From Variovorax sp. PAMC 28711 (GTDB lineage Bacteria; Pseudomonadota; Gammaproteobacteria; Burkholderiales; Burkholderiaceae_C), in the NCBI RefSeq assembly GCF_001577265.1, contig NZ_CP014517.1:611001-675000 (forward strand): a stretch of DNA of 64,000 bases, given 5' to 3'. The notes beneath the pieces are model-generated. The model worked only from the letters and a program-made list of their open reading frames with translations. It made no database searches and was not told where the DNA came from. A program made the position numbers and the translations under genes. How positions within the stretch are numbered: the stretch's first letter is position 1; each line of letters begins with the position of its first letter. Of this stretch, positions 57,969 through 64,000 are shown one piece after another.

Positions 57969-58613
57969 CTATCCCTCGTGGACTGCGGCGCGATCGAAGC
58001 GGGACAACACCGCCACGATCAGCACCGCCGCCACGGGACCGGCGAACGGATGCAGCAGGGACGCGAGGATGGGCGCCACCAGGATCAGGTGCCGAAGGCC
58101 CCAGCTGTAGAGCAGCCCCGCGCGCCGCACATAGGCCGCGCCGGCGGGGGCCCAGCGTTGCCGCGCCTCCGATTCCAGCGGCATCCCGCTGATGAAGCCC
58201 GCATGGTTGTAGTAGCGCACCGCCATGGCCGAGCAGACCAATGACGCGAACAGCAAGGTGAGCAGCAGCAGCTCGAGTACGAGCCGGGGCGTGAGGCGTG
58301 GCAATGCGGCCGCTTCACCCAGGCTCACATGCAGCGACGGCGCCGCGAGCGTGACCGTGCCCATGAGGCCGAGCACCGCGGTCGAGGCCGTCATGGTGGC
58401 CGACATCAGCGCGTTGCGCAGGGTCTGCACCGACAGCAGCTCGGACCCCCCGTGCAGCGACACCGCAGCGAACCAGTCCTCACGCAATGCGGCATGCGCG
58501 GTACGCGCCATGCGGTCCGGCCGGCGTCGCTGCGCCACGGCCACTGCGGCCTCGTAGCCGAACAGCAGCACGAAGGTGACCAGCGTGGACAGCCAGACCG
58601 TGTCGACGTTCAT
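57969..58613 (-). CDS. DUF599 membrane protein
   Basis: A 214-aa membrane protein with four helices. YEAAVAVAQRRRPDRMARTAHAALREDWF near the N-terminus, QTLRNALMSATMTASTAVLGLMG, and VRYYNHAGFISG are DUF599 landmarks. Function is unknown. It lies 9 bases after the second YeeE half-gene and is the last gene of that minus-strand operon. Confidence 0.82.
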   Translation of the reverse strand: MNVDTVWLSTLVTFVLLFGYEAAVAVAQRRRPDRMARTAHAALREDWFAAVSLHGGSELLSVQTLRNALMSATMTASTAVLGLMGTVTLAAPSLHVSLGEAAALPRLTPRLVLELLLLTLLFASLVCSAMAVRYYNHAGFISGMPLESEARQRWAPAGAAYVRRAGLLYSWGLRHLILVAPILASLLHPFAGPVAAVLIVAVLSRFDRAAVHEG

Positions 58614-58622
58614 CGTCGGGCC

Positions 58623-59063
58623 TCAGGCGGCACGCGGCTGCAACGCCTGGCGGCGGCGCTCCAGCAGCTCGAAAACGCCCATGCCCGCCAACATCGCGAG
58701 CACGAACGCGAGCGCCTTGGCCTGCCCCATGCCGAGCGCGACCAACCCGGGGCCCGGGCAGAAGCCCGCCACGCCCCAGCCGATGCCGAACAACACGCTG
58801 CCGAGGACCAGGCGGCGGTCGATGTCGCGCGCAGTGGGCAGCTTCATGGCCGCGCCGAGCAGCGACACCGAGCGCTTCCTGGCCACCGCGAACGCGATCG
58901 CGGCGACCGCGATCGCGCCGCCCATCACGAACGCGAGCGACGGGTCCCATGCGCCGGCGAGATCGAGGAACCCCAGCACCTTGGCCGGGTTGGCCATGCC
59001 GGAGAGGATGAGGCCCAGTCCGAAGACAAGGCCCGAGAGCAGGGAGACGAAAACGGTGGTCAT
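58623..59063 (-). CDS. YeeE/YedE family half-transporter (second subunit)
   Basis: A 146-aa membrane protein with four helices. GLGLILSGMANPAKVLGFLDLAGAWDPSLAFVMGGA and GIGWGVAGFCPGPGLVALG are the YeeE signatures with the conserved cysteine that handles thiosulfate or sulfide-like sulfur. Together with the next upstream gene it makes a split YeeE/YedE pair, as in PmpA/PmpB. It belongs to the BigR operon. Confidence 0.9.
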   Translation of the reverse strand: MTTVFVSLLSGLVFGLGLILSGMANPAKVLGFLDLAGAWDPSLAFVMGGAIAVAAIAFAVARKRSVSLLGAAMKLPTARDIDRRLVLGSVLFGIGWGVAGFCPGPGLVALGMGQAKALAFVLAMLAGMGVFELLERRRQALQPRAA

Positions 59064-59071
59064 GGGATTCC

Positions 59072-59509
59072 TCAGAGACCGAACAGGTGACGCGTCACGA
59101 ACACCGTGACGAAGCCGGCCGCCATGAAGGTCACCGTGGCGACCATGGAGCGCGGCGACAGGCGCGCCAATCCGCACACACCGTGGCCGCTGGTGCAGCC
59201 CGCGCCGTAGCGGGTGCCGACGCCTACCAGCAGCCCTGCGGCCACCAGCGCGCCGAACTGCGCATCGATCCGAGGGGTCGGCAACACGGCGAACAGGCCG
59301 TAGACCACGGGCGCGCCGACCAGGCCGATCACGAAGGCCGCCCGCCAGGCCACGTCGCCGCCGACCGGTCTGAACAGCCCGCCGAGGACGCCGCTGATGC
59401 CGGCGATCCGTCCGTTGAGCAACACGAACATCGCCGCAGCGAGGCCGATGAGCACCCCGCCCGACAGGGCCGACCAGGGGGTGAATGCATTCCATGCAAT
59501 CGTCATCAT
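59072..59509 (-). CDS. YeeE/YedE family half-transporter (first subunit)
   Basis: A 145-aa membrane protein with four helices. [34 protein letters not shown] and [37 protein letters not shown] carry the conserved cysteine GCTSGHG motif of sulfur-compound channels. ATG 59509 overlaps the BigR stop in ATGA. It is likely to move a sulfur species across the inner membrane when persulfides build up. Confidence 0.92.
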   Translation of the reverse strand: MMTIAWNAFTPWSALSGGVLIGLAAAMFVLLNGRIAGISGVLGGLFRPVGGDVAWRAAFVIGLVGAPVVYGLFAVLPTPRIDAQFGALVAAGLLVGVGTRYGAGCTSGHGVCGLARLSPRSMVATVTFMAAGFVTVFVTRHLFGL

Positions 59510-59832
59510 TTTTCCTTGGGACAGTAGAGACGGTAGAGCACCGCGAGGATCTCGAGCAGGTCGGGATCGACCACGCTGTAGAAGATGTTCTTGCCTTCGC
59601 GGCGGGTGTTGACCACGCCTTCGTTGCGCAGCACGCCCAGTTGCTGGGAGAGGGTCGGCTGCCGGATGCCGAGCTGCACCTCGAGTTCGCTCACGCACAT
59701 CTCGCCTTGCGAAAGCTGGCACAGCAACAACATGCGTTCCACGTTGGCGAGCAGCTTGAGCGCGCCGACCGCCTTGTCGGCTGCAAGACGAAGTGTTTCG
59801 GGGTCGAGCGCCGGAGGCGAGGCTGCTTTCAT
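59506..59832 (-). CDS. bigR: ArsR family persulfide-sensing regulator (BigR/SqrR type)
   Basis: A 108-aa winged-helix repressor. [41 protein letters not shown] is the DNA-binding block. C38 (LLLCQL) and C104 (LYCPKEK) are 66 residues apart, exactly as the two redox cysteines of Xylella BigR (C42 and C108), which link through sulfur in the presence of persulfide. It heads the operon with two YeeE genes and faces the persulfide dioxygenase-like gene. It should repress both until sulfide or persulfide is present. Confidence 0.92.
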   Translation of the reverse strand: MKAASPPALDPETLRLAADKAVGALKLLANVERMLLLCQLSQGEMCVSELEVQLGIRQPTLSQQLGVLRNEGVVNTRREGKNIFYSVVDPDLLEILAVLYRLYCPKEK

Positions 59833-59845
59833 GAGTCGATCGAAG

Positions 59846-59907
59846 TGTTAAAGAAGTTGCTTCATTATATTCATAGATATATTATTTTTCAATAGATTAA
59901 AAATCAC
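59846..59907. promoter_or_regulatory. AT-rich divergent promoter/operator of the BigR module
   Basis: Between the BigR ATG and the dioxygenase ATG lies about 60 bases of strongly AT-rich DNA, unlike the rest of the window, with TTCATTATATTCATAG and ATATATTATT elements. The loosely symmetric ATTATAT...ATATATTAT block is a plausible BigR operator, and TATATT-type sequence could serve as -10 in either direction. Confidence 0.55.
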
Positions 59908-59924
59908 GAAAGCGAGAACCCGCC

Positions 59925-60833
59925 ATGAACCACCGCGCCATCACCCAGGCCTTCTTCGACCCCGGGACCTGGACCGTCACCTACCTCGTGTGGGACCCTG
60001 CGACCCTGCGCGCCGCCGTCATCGACCCCGTGCTCGACTACGACTTCAAGTCGGGCCACACCGCGAGCGCGTCGTCGGACAAGGTCATCGCCTGCGTGGA
60101 GCGCCACGCGCTGCAGGTCGACTGGATCCTCGAGACCCACGCCCACGCGGATCACCTCTCGGGCGCGCGCTACCTGCAGGAGCGCCTCGGCGGCAAGATC
60201 GCCATCGGCGAGAACATCCGTGTCGTGCAGGCCACCTTCAAGAAGCTCTACAACCTGGAGCGCAGCTTCCTGCCCGATGGCAGCCAGTTCGATCACCTGT
60301 TCAAGGACGGCGAGACCTTCATGATCGGCAGCATCGAGGCCCGCGCCTTGCTGGTGCCCGGCCACACACCGGCCGACATGGCCTACCTCATCGAGGACGC
60401 CGTGTTCGTCGGCGACACCCTCTTCATGCCGGACGTCGGCAGTGCACGCGCCGACTTCCCCGGCGGCGATGCCCATCAGCTGTACGGCTCGATGCGGCGG
60501 CTGCTCGCCCTGCCGCCCGAGACCCGCATGTACGTGTGCCACGACTATCCGCCGGCCTCGCGTGCGGCGCACTGGGAAAGCACCGTCGCCGAGCAGCGCG
60601 CACACAACGTCCATGCACACGACGGCATCGGCGAAGACGAATTCGTGGCGATGCGGCAGGCACGCGACGCCACGCTCGATGTGCCCACGCTGATCCTGCC
60701 GTCCATCCAGGTCAACGTGCGCGCCGGTCACCTCCCGCCGACCGACGAGAACGGGGTCTCCTACCTGCGCATTCCGCTGAATGCATTGCCGGTTCACGGC
60801 GCGGTGCCTGCGCCCACGCGCACGCCGCAGTGA
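59925..60833 (+). CDS. Metallo-beta-lactamase fold persulfide dioxygenase-like protein (Blh type)
   Basis: A 302-aa MBL-fold enzyme. The metal motif THAHADHLSG gives ligands H72, H74, D76 and H77; VPGHTPADMAYLIEDAVFVGDTLF supplies the remaining His and Asp. YVCHDYPP follows. It matches Blh/ETHE1-like enzymes that oxidise glutathione persulfide to sulfite using one iron. Divergent placement from bigR and the YeeE genes supports sulfide detoxification. The C-terminus also has NVRAGHLPPTDENGVSYLRIPLN, common in this branch. Confidence 0.92.
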   Translation: MNHRAITQAFFDPGTWTVTYLVWDPATLRAAVIDPVLDYDFKSGHTASASSDKVIACVERHALQVDWILETHAHADHLSGARYLQERLGGKIAIGENIRVVQATFKKLYNLERSFLPDGSQFDHLFKDGETFMIGSIEARALLVPGHTPADMAYLIEDAVFVGDTLFMPDVGSARADFPGGDAHQLYGSMRRLLALPPETRMYVCHDYPPASRAAHWESTVAEQRAHNVHAHDGIGEDEFVAMRQARDATLDVPTLILPSIQVNVRAGHLPPTDENGVSYLRIPLNALPVHGAVPAPTRTPQ

Positions 60834-60837
60834 AGAG

Positions 60838-61413
60838 TCAGCGCGCCGCCCCTGGCCCTGCGAGTGTGTTCACGGCCGGCGGCAGCGGCTTCAAGTCGAG
60901 GCTGTAGCGCACCTGGGTGGCGTCGTCCGGGTCGGGCTCGTGGCGCAGGCCCATGTGCGCGGCGAACCGGCGCATCAGTTCGTTGTCCCATGCGTCGCTG
61001 GAGTACATGTTGCGCAGGCCGCGCTGGCGGGCGGTCGCGATCAGGTGCTCCATCAGCAGCGTGCCGAGGCCCTTCTGCTGCCACGCGTCGGCCACGGTGA
61101 CCGCGAACTCGCAGTCCTTGCCGCCCCGGTCGGCGCTGAAGCGGCCCACGCCAATCGGCGCTTCGCGCGAGCCGGTCACCGTCACCGCCACGAAGGCCGC
61201 ATCGGTCGCGGGGTCGAGCACCGTCAGCTGCTTGAGCAGCGCTTCGCTCGGCGTCTTCATCGTTTCGAGAAAGCGGAAACGTCGTGCGACCGGCGACAAC
61301 GCTTCGATGAAGCGACGCTCCATTTCGGCGTCCTGCGAATGCAGCGGGCGAATGAGCACCCGGTCGCCGCCGCGGATGATGCGCACCCAGCCTTCGGTTT
61401 GAACGTCGGTCAT
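60838..61413 (-). CDS. GNAT family N-acetyltransferase
   Basis: A 191-aa acetyltransferase. The acetyl-CoA loop is VADAWQQKGLGTLLMEHLIATARQRGLRNMYS (Q-x-x-G-x-G). FIEALSPVARRFRFLETMKTPSEALLKQLT is the lead region common to GNAT enzymes that act on proteins near universal-stress or acetyl-CoA synthetase genes. It starts 10 bases after the BON gene, in the same direction and presumably the same transcript. The substrate is unknown. Confidence 0.88.
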   Translation of the reverse strand: MTDVQTEGWVRIIRGGDRVLIRPLHSQDAEMERRFIEALSPVARRFRFLETMKTPSEALLKQLTVLDPATDAAFVAVTVTGSREAPIGVGRFSADRGGKDCEFAVTVADAWQQKGLGTLLMEHLIATARQRGLRNMYSSDAWDNELMRRFAAHMGLRHEPDPDDATQVRYSLDLKPLPPAVNTLAGPGAAR

Positions 61414-61423
61414 GGCGGGCGCC

Positions 61424-62080
61424 TCAATCGGTCACGACCATGTGGTCGATCACGCGCTGCACGCCCGGCGTGCTCCAGGCGGTGCGGCGCGCCAGTGAGC
61501 GCTCCGACCAGCTGTGCACCGTGCCCGCGAGCGTCACGTCCGACCCATCGATCGCCACCGTGATGTCGCGCGCCGCCGCATGGGCGCGGCGCTGCAGCGC
61601 GGTCTCGATGTCGTCCTTCACGGCGCTCATCGCCACCTTGGCCTTGAGCACGATCTGGTCGCTCACGCCCGTCACGCCCATGAGCGAGCGCACGCCCGAC
61701 TCTGCGCCCTCCTTCTGGAACGCCCAGTCGACCTGGCCGCTCAGGGTGATCCATCCGTTCTCGACGAGCACCTTGACCGCGTCCTTGGGCAGGTAGGTCA
61801 TCCACTCGATCACGTTCTCGGCCGAGCGCGCGATGTCGGCATCGGTGCGCGTGTTGCTGTCGGGCAGCTTGACGTCGATCTCGATGGCCAGCGCCTTGAC
61901 GCCGCTCACGCGCTGGGCCGCGCGCTCGGCCTCCCACTTGGCATTAAAGCTCTCCACGTGGCCGGCGAGCGTCACGATGCCCTCGTGCACCTCGACGCCG
62001 ATCGCCGCGGCATCGACCGAGGGCTCCCACGCGAGTTCGGCGAGCACGTCGTGCTGGATCTGGCTGTCGGTCTTGGTCAT
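61424..62080 (-). CDS. BON-domain protein, three domains
   Basis: A 218-aa protein with three BON modules: residues about 4-70 (QHDVLAELAWEPSVDAAAIGVEVHEGIVTLAGHV), 76-145 (ADIARSAENVIEWMTYLPKDAVKVLVENGWITLSGQVDW) and 150-217 (DDIETALQRRAHAAARDITVAIDGSDVTLAGTV). No signal peptide is seen. BON modules bind lipids or cell-envelope parts and occur in osmotic-stress proteins such as OsmY. The truncated gene at 48450 is its paralogue. Copy 4 of the island motif lies 53 bases upstream. ATG 62080 is preceded by AGGA. Confidence 0.9.
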   Translation of the reverse strand: MTKTDSQIQHDVLAELAWEPSVDAAAIGVEVHEGIVTLAGHVESFNAKWEAERAAQRVSGVKALAIEIDVKLPDSNTRTDADIARSAENVIEWMTYLPKDAVKVLVENGWITLSGQVDWAFQKEGAESGVRSLMGVTGVSDQIVLKAKVAMSAVKDDIETALQRRAHAAARDITVAIDGSDVTLAGTVHSWSERSLARRTAWSTPGVQRVIDHMVVTD

Positions 62081-62130
62081 AGCGTTTCGTCCTGGTTGCA
62101 AAAACATCAGCTTGCGCGGCGGACGGCCCG

Positions 62131-62147
62131 CGGGTCTGTGCGGTAAC
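62131..62147 (-). promoter_or_regulatory. Island motif copy 4, upstream of the intact BON gene
   Basis: CGGGTCTGTGCGGTAAC keeps the first 12 bases of copies 1 and 3. The minus-strand core CGCACAGAC ends 53 bases before ATG 62080. It lies in the gap between the antiporter stop and the BON gene. Confidence 0.55.
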
Positions 62148-62165
62148 GCACCGGTCGGACTCCGA

Positions 62166-63798
62166 TCAGAGGTAGCGCGCTTCCTGCAGGTCGATCTCGC
62201 GCACCATCCGACCCTGCGCCGCTTCCGTGATCCGGCGGTCGCGACCGCGCTGCAGGACCTGTTCGCGCTCCGCGCGCAGCCCGAGCAGCCGCAACTGACG
62301 ATCGACGGCGTCCGCCGCGTGGCGGCGCGCAGCGGTGGCGCCTTCGGCGGGGTCGGGATCGATCCGCTGGCGGTACATGGCGATCAGACGGGCGGTCGTT
62401 GCGGCGTACGGGTCGGCGGCGCTGCCGGCATCGCCCGACACCAGTGCCAGGCGAGCTGCCTGCGCGCGTTCGAGCGCCACGATGGCGGCTTCGGCCGCAC
62501 CCGCCCGGGCCCGGTCCTCCTCGACGACGTGCGAAGCCTCGGGCAACGCCACACCCCGGAGCGCGCGCGGCAGCAGCACCGTCGCGGCGACGAGCGACAT
62601 CAGGATGACCCCCGCCGCCAGCGCGATCGCCAGGTCGCGCGCCGGAAACGGAGCGCCATCGCCCAGCAGCAGCGGCAGCGTCATCACGCCCGCGAGCGTG
62701 ACCGCCCCGCGCACCCCTGCGAGCGACATGGCGGCCACCACGCGCCAGCGCTGGCCGTGCGAGATGGGCGTGAGCGACTGCATGCCGAAGAAGGTGACCA
62801 TCATCGAAGTCCAGACCCACGCGAAGCGCAGGCCCGCGAGGGCCACGACGATGCCAAGCACGTACACGCCGAGCCACCACGGATTCTGGTGCCCGGTGAG
62901 CCGCACCGTCTCGCCGGCCCCCGCCACGATGGAAGGAATCTGCTCCCCGAGCAGCACGAACACGCTGCCGTTCGCCACCAGCTGCAGCGTGTACCACACG
63001 GCGGTGCGGCGGATGCGCGTGATCGCCTGCCAGTGCGCGTGCGGGCTGTGGCCCATCGTGATGCCGGCGGCGACGGCAGCGAGGATGCCCGAGCACTCCA
63101 TCGCCTCGGCCAGCAGGTAGACGCCGAACGGGATCAGCACGCTCGCCAGGATCTGCGCGCCACCGTCGTCGCCGACCGGTGCCGACGACGTGCGAACCTT
63201 GGTCACCAGCCAGGTCACCGTGAAGCCGACACCCAGCCCGCCCGATGCGACCCATAGAAAACTCAACAGCGCCTGCGACAGGGCGAACGATCCGGTCAGC
63301 GCGGCGACCACGGCAAAGCGCATGCACACGAGCCCGACGCGTCGTTGAACAGGGCTTCGCCTTCGAGGATGCGGCGCATGCGCAGCGGCAGCGGCGTCTG
63401 CCCCGCAATGGCGGACACCGCGATCGGATCGGTCGGCGAGATCACCGCCGCCAGCGCGAACGCGACGGCCAGCGGCATCGCCGGGATGGCCCAGTGGATC
63501 AGCAGCCCGATGCCAGCACCGTGAAGACCACCAGTCCCAGGGCGAGCGTGACGATGGTGGGCGCTTCGCGACGCAGGTCGTCCTTGGGGATGCGCCAGCC
63601 ATCGAGGAACAGCAGCGGCGGCAGCAGAAGCAGGAAGAACACCTGTGGCTCGAGCGGCACGGACGTGAGGCCCGAATAGAACAGCGCGCTACCCAGTGCG
63701 ATCTGGATCAGCGGCACGGGCAGTGGGACCACGCGCGCGATCAGCCTGCTGCCGACGACCGCCAGCAGCATGAGCAGGACGAGTCGCGTGGCGTCCAA
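62166..63798 (-). pseudogene. Na+/H+ antiporter (CPA1 type), two apparent frameshifts
   Basis: Read across frames it begins near TTG 63798 (DATRLVLLMLLAVVGSRLIARVVPLPVPLIQIALG). It continues after a missing base near 63508 as GLLIHWAIPAMPLAVAFALAAVISPTDPIAVSAIAG, and after a second missing base near 63332 as LVCMRFAVVAALTGSF to LQEARYL. Restored length is 544 aa, normal for CPA1 antiporters with about twelve helices and a soluble tail. ISPTDPIAV holds the ion-binding aspartate. Both gaps are at G/C runs, so consensus error is likely and the gene may be intact. Confidence 0.85.
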
Positions 63799-63815
63799 CG
63801 GCGTGTGCGGCCGCG

Positions 63816-64000
63816 CTAGTGCGAGACGAGCGAGCAGCGCTGGCCGCTCACGAGCAGGTCGCGCGTGACGCCGCCCAGCGCCCATTCGCGCAGGCGGCTG
63901 TGGCCGTAGGCGCCGGCGACGGTGATGTCGATGCCCCGGTCCTGGCCCAGGGCGAACAGGACGGTCGCATCGTCGCCCCCCGGTGGCGAGGACACGCACT
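63816..64000 (-). CDS. Universal stress protein C-terminus, truncated by window edge
   Basis: The minus-strand frame into the window edge reads DDATVLFALGQDRGIDITVAG and AYGHSRLREWALGGVTRDLL, ending QRCSLVSH. GAYGHSRLREWxLGGVTR is the nucleotide-binding end block of UspA-type proteins. The upstream part lies outside the window. It is 17 bases before the antiporter start and probably in the same operon. Confidence 0.82.
   Translation of the reverse strand, partial: CVSSPPGGDDATVLFALGQDRGIDITVAGAYGHSRLREWALGGVTRDLLVSGQRCSLVSH

Overview
The window is high-GC, densely coded DNA whose gene families and operon style point to a betaproteobacterium of the Comamonadaceae, most like Variovorax or a close relative. 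This is inferred from family content and not from a marker-gene search. Many genes overlap by ATGA or GTGA, and GTG/TTG starts are common.

Layout, left part (1-48 kb, chromosome-like): the end of a branched-chain amino acid ABC ATPase (LivF type); an indolepyruvate ferredoxin oxidoreductase divergent from a GntR/FCD regulator; a marR-MFS-MATE operon divergent from a thioesterase; a Fur-box-preceded ferric iron ABC operon running into gloA and a second thioesterase; the Entner-Doudoroff pair edd-eda; an OmpA-type protein, chaC and sodC; a MobA-like nucleotidyltransferase and pdxH; msrA with a zinc-receptor-like TonB gene; a TetR-controlled RND pump with pcm, rhodanese and TolC genes downstream; waaA; a phosphomannomutase gene carrying six frameshifts; an Ada/AlkA fusion with ogt and an EamA transporter; a cytochrome c pair; an orphan PAAR plus DUF2875-like pair with type VI secretion character; thioredoxin, YihY, an FAD oxidase, thyA-folA and a ParB-like protein.

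Right part (48.1-64 kb, accessory): at 48137-48186 lies only the 3' half of a tRNA-Asp gene, followed on the same strand by its terminator. Everything to the right looks like a genomic island inserted in tRNA-Asp and running off the window. It carries BON-domain proteins, universal stress proteins, a calcium-type P-type ATPase, cytochrome c, a MacAB-like export system headed by an MbcA/ParS-like protein, an aminoglycoside-phosphotransferase/P-loop kinase fusion, a BigR-YeeE-persulfide dioxygenase module, a GNAT acetyltransferase and a Na+/H+ antiporter. A 17-bp motif (CGGGTCTGTGCGCTGCC) recurs four times, each time upstream of a minus-strand gene or operon of this island. That suggests one shared and apparently undescribed control signal.

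Quality note: about thirteen single-base frameshifts can be placed by reading protein families across frames. Restoring one base at each yields full-length proteins, so most are probably consensus errors. The uspA and BON remnants at the island edge, by contrast, show real decay.
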